Below are positions 1-7,758 of a stretch of 8,906 nt of DNA, in pieces. Source of the DNA: Rickettsiales bacterium. GTDB taxonomy: Bacteria > Pseudomonadota > Alphaproteobacteria > Rickettsiales > UBA1997. Under the pieces are notes generated by a model. That model saw only the letters and a list, made by a program, of their open reading frames with translations, searched no databases and was not told the DNA's origin. Numbering within the stretch: the first letter of the stretch is position 1; every line of letters begins with the position of its first letter. The position numbers were made by a program, and so were the translations under genes. The stretch lies in the NCBI GenBank assembly GCA_031283795.1, contig JAITBB010000056.1, positions 1 to 8,906 on the forward strand, written 5' to 3'.

Positions 1-247
1 CATTATTATAGTAAAATCTCATATTAATATTTATTATGCTGGGTTTTCGGACAACCACCAGATGAGTGGCCCTTATCTCTAAAAAATTAAAAGTTGTGTT
101 TGGAACGTTTGAGAGCATCTTTATGCTTCCCCAAATTTTTCCGATCGTCACCCATTGGCCGATAAAGCCCCCTGCTCCATCTGGTGTTTTGATCAGTTCC
201 TGTATTTCAAGCCTTTTGTTGAGCTCGTTAATTCTGCCTATTTTCAT
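1..247 (-). CDS. phage/GTA head-closure (head-tail joining) protein, gp7-like, 3' end cut by window edge
   Basis: The minus strand is open from an ATG at 247 to the window edge, giving 82 residues without a stop. The N-terminus (MKIGRINELNKRLEIQELIK, then TPDGAGGF at about residues 21-28 and a Q-W at 31-32) matches the classic opening of the phage head-tail joining family (Phage_H_T_join, SPP1 gp16 / Rhodobacter GTA gp7): a short beta strand, 'R(L/V)xxQ', then 'TPDGAGGF...W'. Family members run about 100-115 residues, so roughly 20-30 residues are missing on the left. In this family the protein forms a ring that closes the portal after DNA packaging and docks the tail. It lies 31 bp downstream of the gp6-like gene on the same strand, the usual gp6-gp7 order. 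A weak GGGTAG lies about 7 nt before the ATG. The plus-strand ORF at 66-284 is its antisense shadow. Family assignment is good; whether the element is a GTA or a prophage remnant is inference. Confidence 0.8.
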   Translation of the reverse strand, partial: MKIGRINELNKRLEIQELIKTPDGAGGFIGQWVTIGKIWGSIKMLSNVPNTTFNFLEIRATHLVVVRKPSIININMRFYYNN

Positions 248-278
248 AGTTTCTACCCATAATTCTTTTTATAGAATC

Positions 279-803
279 CTATAGTCTCGTGGTCTTATAT
301 TTTCTGTAGATGCTATAGGAGGCCTTTGGTATTGGAGAATAGCCCAACTTATCCTCGAAAATTTTCGCCGTGTGGAACAGTATGGCCTGTTTTAGATCGT
401 CCGTGATGGTTTCCATCTGTGCCCGATAGACTATGTCTAGTCTATAGAAGTCGCCAATAGTTTTTTTAAATATCAGATTATCGCTCATACCATCCAGGAA
501 ATAATCCTCCTCCTCTAAAAGTGCCTCTTCGTTTCTGGAATTCAGCGTCTGTACAGATTCCACCAGAAGCACGGGTCCGTACAGCAGATGTATCGAGTTT
601 CTAATTTCACTGTAGAATGAATATTGGTATTTTTTCTCCACTAAACTGCGCCCTATCATCAATTCACACTGTTTTATCGCCGTTTTGAATGATCTGATAA
701 TTGACTCATCCTCCTCTTCGTAGTCGATCTTCAGGAAAAGTCTAATGCTTTCTATATCTACAGGCAGGCTGCTGCTTTCCTCTAAAATTTTAATTATGGG
801 CAT
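279..803 (-). CDS. phage/GTA head-tail adaptor (connector) protein, gp6-like
   Basis: This 174-residue acidic, mainly helical protein begins 'MPIIKILEESSSLPVDIESI', followed by RLFLKI and an EEDE stretch, then 'I.....A...CE.MIGRSLV' at about residues 38-56. That is the layout of the gp6-like head-tail connector / phiE125 gp8 family: an N-terminal helical pair that packs on the portal, a central beta segment (YGPVLLVESVQTLN, about 75-88), and C-terminal helices. It ends 'YRKYKTTRL', comparable to the 'YRRVRL' ending common in alphaproteobacterial GTA gp6 proteins. The adaptor would sit between portal and head-closure ring, and the next gene down is the closure protein. There is no capsid, protease or portal gene upstream; instead a divergent promoter region lies there, so this pair is detached from a full head operon. 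No strong Shine-Dalgarno precedes the ATG. Assignment rests on recognised layout and synteny; no single catalytic residue can confirm it. Confidence 0.75.
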   Translation of the reverse strand: MPIIKILEESSSLPVDIESIRLFLKIDYEEEDESIIRSFKTAIKQCELMIGRSLVEKKYQYSFYSEIRNSIHLLYGPVLLVESVQTLNSRNEEALLEEEDYFLDGMSDNLIFKKTIGDFYRLDIVYRAQMETITDDLKQAILFHTAKIFEDKLGYSPIPKASYSIYRKYKTTRL

Positions 804-808
804 TTTGC

Positions 809-837
809 TTGAATTTTGTCACCAAATAAATTATAAG
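809..837 (+). promoter_or_regulatory. sigma-70-like promoter for the exported-protein/fmt unit
   Basis: TTGAAT (809-814) and TATAAG (832-837) are separated by exactly 17 bp. This predicts a start site near 844 and a leader of about 23 nt before the GTG at 867. The -10 overlaps a minus-strand TATAAT at 830-835, so the two directions could not be used at the same time. No experimental support; judged only from match and spacing. Confidence 0.5.
830..835 (-). promoter_or_regulatory. possible -10 element for the gp6-gp7 pair
   Basis: A perfect TATAAT on the minus strand lies 26 bp before the gp6-like start codon. No good -35 is found at the usual distance (minus-strand sequence there is CACATC-like), so the promoter would be weak or activator-dependent. 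It overlaps the plus-strand -10. Confidence 0.25.
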
Positions 838-866
838 CTCTCTAGACTCTATGATGTGATATTTTT

Positions 867-1868
867 GTGTGGAAGATCATAAAATACGCGGTCGCATTTT
901 TTATTTTTCAGGGGAGAGACGTATGGTCTATGCCATCCTCCTATAGAATACCGGAGAATAAGGTTAGAGAGATCGAAACCATAGACCATGAGCTGTGTCT
1001 CTCCAGAGGACATGATCTTTTTGATAACTACAGTGCAAAATTATATTGGAACTGTAGACTAAAGCTGCTAGATGACAGAATTGGAAGGGAACTGGGACTA
1101 AAGGAGAAGAATTTTCCCCACATCAGAGAACTCAGGAGAATGAGGGTAGTTATGAAGAACTATATGGAGAGAGCCCTAACCCGTATAAATTTTTTCGATC
1201 GAAAGATTGATGCCTTTAGTAACGAAGAACCAATAGATAAATACAAACTTGTCCTGCGTAGAGAGGATGCCTACTACTATAATCTACTGCAATTTTCCAA
1301 GTATGATCTGGATGTTCAGATGGTAAACACTAAGGATGAGATAGATACCATATTGTTTACCAGAAGACTGTTGGACACGGAAAGAAAAAAGACAAGCTTT
1401 AAAAAAAATCTGGAAAAATACCCGGAGTGTGCCAGATTTGATCTGAGTAGCAAAGAGTTCACCAGTTGCATAGAGTTTAAAACCAAAGTTGAAAATTGTA
1501 AATCTCAGGCTCTCAAGAGAATCGAAGATCTTGAATATAAAAACAAGTTTGACTGTAAAAACGAGGCTATAAAAAAATATCCGGACCATATGGCCCTCTA
1601 CAACAGTGAGTATCAGAAATTGAAAAGTATAAAGAGGGACGAGTTCACTATAAACAAAGAAAAGGACAGGGCCATAGAGAGAAGACTCGCTGAGCTGAAC
1701 ACACTCATTTCTGGTCCCAGACTATCGGCCGCACAGCTGATAGATCTGAGAAAATTTGAGGAGCAAAAGTGCAACATGCAGAAGATGATAGAGAGTAATG
1801 TATCCAGAGCACTACTCATCGAAGATTGTGAGAAGATGCTAAAACAACCCAAGAAGGATGATTTATGA
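867..1868 (+). CDS. putative exported cysteine-paired helical protein, unknown function
   Basis: I do not recognise this 333-residue protein. Translation from GTG 867 gives a short basic start (MWKIIK), a hydrophobic run (YAVAFFIF, 7-14) and a possible signal-peptidase site after VWS (19-21), so export is plausible. An in-frame TGA at 852-854 excludes ATG/GTG starts further up. The next start is ATG 930 (Met22), preceded by a G-rich GGGGAGAG stretch; choosing it would remove the signal peptide. The rest is highly charged, rich in Lys/Arg/Glu and predicted mostly helical. It has eight cysteines: 44/63, 188/201, 211/230 and 302/321. Three pairs are C-x18-C and one is C-x12-C, as expected for helical hairpins joined by disulfides, vaguely recalling LprI-type (DUF1311) periplasmic domains, though I do not claim membership. 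Its stop overlaps the fmt start (ATGA), implying co-translation. No Shine-Dalgarno is seen before GTG 867. The coding frame is secure; function unknown. Confidence 0.8.
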   Translation: MWKIIKYAVAFFIFQGRDVWSMPSSYRIPENKVREIETIDHELCLSRGHDLFDNYSAKLYWNCRLKLLDDRIGRELGLKEKNFPHIRELRRMRVVMKNYMERALTRINFFDRKIDAFSNEEPIDKYKLVLRREDAYYYNLLQFSKYDLDVQMVNTKDEIDTILFTRRLLDTERKKTSFKKNLEKYPECARFDLSSKEFTSCIEFKTKVENCKSQALKRIEDLEYKNKFDCKNEAIKKYPDHMALYNSEYQKLKSIKRDEFTINKEKDRAIERRLAELNTLISGPRLSAAQLIDLRKFEEQKCNMQKMIESNVSRALLIEDCEKMLKQPKKDDL

Positions 1869-2794
1869 GAATAGTTTTTATGGGAACCCCAGAATTTGCG
1901 GTTCCATTTCTGGAAAAACTTCTGAACGACCACAGGGATATCGTTGGAGTCTATACAAGAAAACCTAAAGGAAAAGAAAGGGGGCAAAGGCTACAGAACA
2001 CTCCCATACACAGTCTAGCTGCCGCAAGAAACATTCCCGTCTCTACTCCAGGTACCTTTAAAAATGGGAAAAATCTGGATAATTTAAAGGCGCTGAGGCC
2101 AGACCTGATCATAGTGGTGGCCTATGGGCTCCTATTACCCGAAGAGCTTCTGAACATGCCAAAATATGGCTGTATAAACGTTCATCCATCACTGTTACCG
2201 AGATGGCGAGGTTGTGCCCCCATTGAAAGATGCCTAATGTCTGATGACACTGAAACAGGAATCTGTATAGTGAGGATTGCCGAGATTCTTGACAGTGGAG
2301 ATATAATATCATCCACTAGAATCCCCATAGAAATGGATACGGATGCGGAGTCTCTCCGCAGAAAGATGGCCATAATTGGTGTAGATATGCTTATGGAGGC
2401 GGTTGAAGCAATAGAGACAAAGGACTCTGTTCCGGCCATCAAGCAGAACGACAGTCTAGCCACATTTTCCGAGAAAATAACAGATGAAGACGCACTAGTG
2501 AATTGGCAAAATGATAATGTGGGAAGAATACATAGAAAAATAATGGCTCTAAACGACTCCGTCGGAGTTCATGTGGTCCATGGGAGTAATAGACTAAAGC
2601 TGGTGAGAAGCAGGTACGTTCAGGCGGTCACCAGGAACGATATGGTCGGCAGAATCATAGATAAAAATTTTTCTATAGGTTGCAGGGATGGTATACTGGA
2701 AATACTAGAAATCCAAAGGGAGGGGAGGAAGCCACTAGACATAAAAAATTTTCTTAACGGTTACCGATTTAACATCGGAGACCAGATCAGATGA
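1865..2794 (+). CDS. fmt: methionyl-tRNA formyltransferase
   Basis: This enzyme transfers a formyl group from 10-formyltetrahydrofolate to Met-tRNA(fMet) in the cytosol, providing the initiator tRNA for translation. The 309-residue length is typical (E. coli 315). The N-terminal Rossmann-like domain opens MRIVFMGTPEFAVPFLEKL. The folate/active-site segment is INVHPSLLPRWRG at 104-116 with Asn105 and His107, and the partner aspartate is Asp143 in LDSGDII; these match the Asn-His-Asp triad of the E. coli enzyme. The linker and C-terminal tRNA-binding OB-like domain (about 206-309) include NWQNDNVGRIHRKIMAL. An AAGGA Shine-Dalgarno (1854-1858) lies 6 nt before the ATG, inside the upstream gene, whose stop overlaps this start by 4 bp. 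The usual partner def (peptide deformylase) is not adjacent. The gene converges on ligA with only 5 bp between stop codons. Confidence 0.98.
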   Translation: MRIVFMGTPEFAVPFLEKLLNDHRDIVGVYTRKPKGKERGQRLQNTPIHSLAAARNIPVSTPGTFKNGKNLDNLKALRPDLIIVVAYGLLLPEELLNMPKYGCINVHPSLLPRWRGCAPIERCLMSDDTETGICIVRIAEILDSGDIISSTRIPIEMDTDAESLRRKMAIIGVDMLMEAVEAIETKDSVPAIKQNDSLATFSEKITDEDALVNWQNDNVGRIHRKIMALNDSVGVHVVHGSNRLKLVRSRYVQAVTRNDMVGRIIDKNFSIGCRDGILEILEIQREGRKPLDIKNFLNGYRFNIGDQIR

Positions 2795-2799
2795 ACATT

Positions 2800-4932
<2,133 letters not shown>

Positions 4933-5496
4933 CTAGTGAATGTCTGGCTTTCTGGGAGAAGGATTATCATCTACTCCGAAGCAGCTTGCACACACGGGAA
5001 TAAAGACTGTCCCCTCTCCCTCTATATCCACCTCTGCGTCACTGCCCCGGAGTTTCTTGGTGTATGTGGCCACCCCACCACAGATATTACACCTGGCAGT
5101 GAGATTTACAACCTCGTCGGCCAGTTCCAGAATTAGTGGATATATTTCCCAGTGTTTACCATTCGCTATTCTATCTAGACCACCGATCAGCTCTATTTTA
5201 CACTTGTCTCTCAGGGAATTTATTACCTCTTTATAATTGACACATTTAAAAAATTGTGCCTCATCAAAAACAACCACATCAGCATTGCTGTCGATTGCCT
5301 CTCTTATATCCTCTATACTATTTGCTGCCAAACGCTCGCTGGCATCTCGAGAAACTATGAAATTTCCACTCCTAGTGTCTATTGCTGGTTTAAAACACTC
5401 AAAGGACTTTCCCAGCTCTTTCACTCTCTCTATTAGGCTCAGACTCTTACCGGAAAACATGCAACCGGTGTAGAAGGTCACGGTTCCTCTAGTCAT
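4933..5496 (-). CDS. tdk: thymidine kinase, type II (TK1-like), with divergent base pocket
   Basis: This salvage enzyme phosphorylates thymidine to dTMP with ATP. The 187-residue protein carries the P-loop GCMFSGKS (11-18), the DEAQFF motif (78-83) with the catalytic Glu79, and a four-cysteine zinc ribbon: Cys136, Cys139, Cys169, Cys172. The lasso segment GGVATYTKKL keeps the Thr that in human TK1 contacts the base. The motif usually written GLDxxFxxxPF is instead GLDRIANGKHW (106-116): aligned to human TK1, Phe128 becomes Ala111, Phe133 becomes Trp116, and Tyr181 becomes Phe165. The nucleoside pocket therefore differs although the phosphate-transfer machinery is intact. A strong AAAGGAG precedes the ATG by 4 nt. 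The gene overlaps the end of a 33-codon ORF by 8 bp and is followed by ligA after 3 nt. Family call is firm; substrate preference is uncertain because of the pocket changes. Confidence 0.95.
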   Translation of the reverse strand: MTRGTVTFYTGCMFSGKSLSLIERVKELGKSFECFKPAIDTRSGNFIVSRDASERLAANSIEDIREAIDSNADVVVFDEAQFFKCVNYKEVINSLRDKCKIELIGGLDRIANGKHWEIYPLILELADEVVNLTARCNICGGVATYTKKLRGSDAEVDIEGEGTVFIPVCASCFGVDDNPSPRKPDIH

Positions 5497-5590
5497 TAGT
5501 CTCCTTTAAGAGGAAATAAATCAAAACCAAAGTAACCACTCTGCCCTGCTCCAGAGCTAATCCGGCTTCTCTATCCGGGTTGATCATCAT
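5489..5590 (-). CDS. putative 33-residue protein bridging rplY and tdk
   Basis: A small ORF starts at ATG 5590 (a second ATG follows at 5587) and ends at TAG 5489-5491, coding for 33 residues. It exactly fills the 90-bp rplY-tdk gap: its start overlaps the rplY stop (ATGATGA) and its end overlaps the tdk start by 8 bp. The product opens MMINPDREAGLALEQGR and continues with a hydrophobic stretch VVTLVLIYFLL (18-28) before KETND, so a short membrane-associated peptide is possible. I do not recognise it. Start context favours translation by ribosomes finishing rplY; there is no independent Shine-Dalgarno clear of the low-complexity rplY end. It may instead be a coupling leader whose translation carries ribosomes to the tdk ribosome binding site inside it. 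Chance is possible at this length; conservation in relatives would decide. Confidence 0.4.
   Translation of the reverse strand: MMINPDREAGLALEQGRVVTLVLIYFLLKETND
5501..5507 (-). promoter_or_regulatory. strong tdk ribosome binding site inside the small ORF
   Basis: AAAGGAG on the minus strand lies 4 nt before the tdk ATG. It is among the best Shine-Dalgarno matches in the window and supports the tdk start at 5496. It falls within the last codons of the upstream 33-codon ORF. Confidence 0.75.
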
Positions 5591-6282
5591 TTTTTGCCGG
5601 TCGCTGCCGGAGACTGTGAAGATGCAGCCGCAGTGCCTGTTCCCGCAGCCGTAGAGGAACCAGCAGCCGCCGAGGATGTCGCCGCCGCCGTCTGAGTTCC
5701 GCTTGTCTCCTCCTCATCCTTTCCTCTTCCTATGATTCGGGCAAGCATCACATCCTTTTTGAAGACTGGTCTAGAGCCCTCCGGCAGAACTAGATTTGAA
5801 AGTTTTATAGACTGCCTCAGCTTCATGTCCTCACAGTCCACCTCTATGGAACTTGGAATACGATCGATGAAACACATGAGTGGCAATTTTCTGATCATTA
5901 TGTTGAAATAGCCACCTCTTTTTATCCCAATTGATCTGTCCACATTTTTGAAAACCAATGGGACCAGTACTCTCACCTCTTTCCTATTCTCCAGGGACAA
6001 AAAATCCACATGTCTCGGTCTGTCGGACTTTGGATCTAAATCCACTTTGTAGCACAAAACCCTCATTTTTCTGCCACGAATCCCAATCTCAAAGATTTTG
6101 GTTTCGATTCCTCCCTTAAAGTATTCCTTCTCGAACTCCCGAATATCCACATCCAGGAATACACCGCCTGCGTCACCGCCATAGACCACCGCAGGTAATC
6201 TACTGTGCTTCCTCAGCCTTCGGGCCACCACACTTCCCAGCTCGTCTCTCAGAGAACCCTCTAGTTTTATAACTTCAACCAT
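5587..6282 (-). CDS. rplY: large ribosomal subunit protein bL25 (CTC/TL5 long form) with Ala/Ser/Thr tail
   Basis: bL25 binds 5S rRNA in the large ribosomal subunit. The long two-domain CTC form typical of alphaproteobacteria is seen. The N-terminal L25 domain (about 1-95) carries the R.LRK.SRLPAVVYG segment at 21-35 and the conserved PKSDRPRHVDFL at 84-95. The TL5 C-terminal beta domain (about 100-185) begins VRVLVPLVFKN and includes LKLRQSIKLS-like and LPEGS sequence near its end. From about residue 193 to 231 there is a low-complexity tail of Ala, Ser, Thr, Gly ending in Lys-Lys; many alphaproteobacterial L25 proteins have an acidic or Ala-rich tail, but this one is unusually Ser/Thr-rich. 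An AGGA lies 7 nt before the ATG. The gene starts 23 bp after trcR and its stop overlaps a small ORF. The common downstream neighbour pth is absent. Confidence 0.93.
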   Translation of the reverse strand: MVEVIKLEGSLRDELGSVVARRLRKHSRLPAVVYGGDAGGVFLDVDIREFEKEYFKGGIETKIFEIGIRGRKMRVLCYKVDLDPKSDRPRHVDFLSLENRKEVRVLVPLVFKNVDRSIGIKRGGYFNIMIRKLPLMCFIDRIPSSIEVDCEDMKLRQSIKLSNLVLPEGSRPVFKKDVMLARIIGRGKDEEETSGTQTAAATSSAAAGSSTAAGTGTAAASSQSPAATGKK

Positions 6283-6305
6283 ATCAATTTCCTAAAATAA
6301 TAAAA

Positions 6306-6860
6306 TTATCTGCTAGTGTCATCGGTATTTTCCTCTATTTCCTTCACTATGGAATTAAACTGCGACTGACTACAAAGACCCAGCAGAACTGGATCTCTCG
6401 GCTTAATTTCCTTGATATTCCAGTGTGTTTTGCTTCTTATGGACTCTATCATAGGCGTCGTCGTATTTATTAGCCTTCTTATCTGTCGATTGGTTATGTC
6501 TGGAAACGACTTCAGCAGGTACAGAATTCCATCCGGCTTATCTCCTCTCCTGGCAATGGGGACATAGGTGTTATTCTTCCTACTCTTCCTCTCGGCCACA
6601 ATGCTGTCGGCAACGGTCTGTTTAACCTCCAATCGCTTCTTTGAATCCTTCTCACAGGCATCGATCATATCCCTTGTGAGCTGATTGTTGTCTATTGGAT
6701 TAGATGAGGTTATGTCGTTGGCCACATCACCATCCGCCATACCCTCTATCTCCAGTATGTGGATGCCACAAAACTCCGCTATCTGCTCAAAGGTCAAGGC
6801 CGTATTCTCTATCAGCCATGCTGCAGTGGCCCTCCTCATTAATGGTACCTTCCCCGTCAT
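6306..6860 (-). CDS. trcR: cell-cycle transcriptional regulator TrcR (DUF1013)
   Basis: This family, described in Caulobacter, contributes to cell-cycle transcription, reported to act with RNA polymerase and to influence CtrA-controlled genes. The 184-residue product matches throughout: 'PLM.RATAAWLIENTALTFEQIAEFCGIH' at about 6-34, with a helix-turn-helix character, IEGMADGDVA (38-47), 'NQLTRDMI' (59-66), 'YVPIARRGDKPDGILYLLKSFP' (about 98-119), a second HTH-like region with DITNRQIRRLINTT (about 120-133), then 'IRSKTHWN' (140-147) and 'PRDPVLLGLCSQ' (153-164). ATG 6860 fits family N-termini, which place 'PLM' several residues in; ATG 6839 (Met8) is an alternative because GGGGAAGG lies about 8 nt before it, whereas only AGAAG abuts the first ATG. 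It is 215 bp downstream of gmk and followed closely by rplY. Its presence supports an alphaproteobacterial host. Confidence 0.94.
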   Translation of the reverse strand: MTGKVPLMRRATAAWLIENTALTFEQIAEFCGIHILEIEGMADGDVANDITSSNPIDNNQLTRDMIDACEKDSKKRLEVKQTVADSIVAERKSRKNNTYVPIARRGDKPDGILYLLKSFPDITNRQIRRLINTTTPMIESIRSKTHWNIKEIKPRDPVLLGLCSQSQFNSIVKEIEENTDDTSR

Positions 6861-6897
6861 CTTCTAATACTTTGGGTGATAAAATCATTCAAACATC

Positions 6898-6926
6898 ATG
6901 CTAGGCACATTCATATTAATTTTCAA
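6898..6926 (-). promoter_or_regulatory. candidate promoter for trcR-rplY-tdk-ligA
   Basis: Minus-strand TTGAAA (6921-6926) and TAGCAT (6898-6903) are 17 bp apart. The -35 is good and the -10 moderate (4 of 6). The predicted start near 6891 would give a leader of about 30 nt for trcR. Transcription reading through from gmk is an equal possibility because no terminator separates them. Confidence 0.35.
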
Positions 6927-7075
6927 CAGGTTTTATTTGGGCACAACTTTTGTTCTTAGATCAATGCGGTGGCAACCGAAACCCTGGAACCGGGGTTCCC
7001 TTCTACCCTCTAACTCCATCAGCCACAGGAAACCAAGGAACACGCTCAACTCTGGGAAACTCAATGCACTCAAAA
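6927..7075. other. G+C-rich, stop-poor intergenic block between gmk and trcR
   Basis: About 100 bases at 6961-7060 are near 55% G+C by hand count, clearly above the flanks. The block contains short inverted repeats (AACCC/GGGTT around 6977-6994; GGAAC/GTTCC around 6985-6998) and the heptamer TCAATGC twice (about 6961 and 7062). Several frames are open; on the minus strand one runs 45 codons from a TTG to a TAA near 6938, with no ATG except in the middle. I see no tRNA, SRP RNA, tmRNA or RNase P signature. It may hold an unrecognised small RNA, the gmk 3' end, or a decayed insertion. Nothing firmer can be said. Confidence 0.35.
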
Positions 7076-7702
7076 TTATTGGTCACAGAGGTTTCTAATA
7101 AAACTATTGAGTTCATCTTTCAAGACGTTTCCGATTCTCTTTGCAGTGATGAGAGCACTAACATCGGAGACACTCTTTTCAAAATCATTATTCACAACAA
7201 CATAGTCATACTCACTGAAATGAACAATTTCATTTCTCGCCTCTCCCAGACGCCTGTTTACAACGGCATCATTGTCTAGATTTCTCTTCCTTATTCTGCG
7301 CTCCAGCTCCTTCATAGTCGGAGGCAGAAGAAATATTCTTAGGAGTTCGCTCCTATCCATCTTTGACGATATCTGTCTATTACCTTGCCAGTCCACATCC
7401 ATTATGACATCAAGACTCTCATCGAATCTCCTAGTTATTTCATTCTTCAGAGTTCCATATTGGTTCCCAAACACATCGGCGTGCTCAAGAAATTCGTCAG
7501 CACCAACCTTCCTGGAAAACTCTTCCTCTGTGAGAAAATAATAGTTTTTCCCATCCACCTCACTAGCCCTGGGTTTTCTCGTTGTAGCCGAAACCGAGAA
7601 GCTGAGACCATTGTCACGTTTCCTAATTTCATCGATTATACTTGATTTTCCCGTCCCTGATGGGGAGGATATCACTATGATAAAGTTTCTATGCGGAAGC
7701 AT
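7076..7702 (-). CDS. gmk: guanylate kinase
   Basis: Guanylate kinase converts GMP (and dGMP) plus ATP to GDP (dGDP) plus ADP, feeding GTP, dGTP and (p)ppGpp pools. The 208-residue product has the P-loop SGTGKSS (15-21), the GMP-binding SATTRKPRASEVDGKNYYFL segment (about 39-58), EHADVFGNQYGT (about 76-87), the Asp pair in DVDWQGN (about 103-109) and the lid region RRIRKRNLDNDAVVNRRL (about 132-149) with its arginines. Length equals the family norm (E. coli 207). I start it at ATG 7702, with AGGGA 4 nt upstream, rather than the in-frame GTG at 7726. The GTG would add eight residues and lies at the predicted transcription start, so it could have no leader or ribosome binding site. The gene begins the minus-strand run ending in ligA. 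Confidence 0.98.
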   Translation of the reverse strand: MLPHRNFIIVISSPSGTGKSSIIDEIRKRDNGLSFSVSATTRKPRASEVDGKNYYFLTEEEFSRKVGADEFLEHADVFGNQYGTLKNEITRRFDESLDVIMDVDWQGNRQISSKMDRSELLRIFLLPPTMKELERRIRKRNLDNDAVVNRRLGEARNEIVHFSEYDYVVVNNDFEKSVSDVSALITAKRIGNVLKDELNSFIRNLCDQ

Positions 7703-7729
7703 TGCATCCCTAAATAACAATATCACCAG

Positions 7730-7758
7730 ATTATAGAGACAATTTCACAAAAAATCAA
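7730..7758 (-). promoter_or_regulatory. near-consensus sigma-70 promoter of gmk
   Basis: TTGATT (7753-7758) and a perfect TATAAT (7730-7735) are separated by 17 bp on the minus strand. The expected start near 7723 gives a leader of about 21 nt to ATG 7702. It is the best promoter match in the window and it settles the gmk start codon. Confidence 0.75.

Noticed and set aside
66..284. 72-codon plus-strand ORF
   Set aside because: Antisense to the gp7-like gene, whose minus-strand frame matches a known family.
5497..5586. Possible tRNA or terminator between rplY and tdk (CCGG and CTCTG/CAGAG dyads)
   Set aside because: No T-loop GGTTCGA-type motif, no cloverleaf, no T-run; the stretch is better explained by the small overlapping ORF.
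6961..7060. 4.5S RNA, tmRNA or RNase P RNA in the G+C-rich block
   Set aside because: None of the conserved cores (SRP apical loop, tmRNA tag and acceptor, RNase P GAGGAAAGTC) is present on either strand.
6950..7279. 109-codon plus-strand ORF running from the G+C-rich block into gmk
   Set aside because: Its second half is antisense to gmk and there is no Shine-Dalgarno; openness follows from composition. Only the intergenic part is kept, as an unexplained block.
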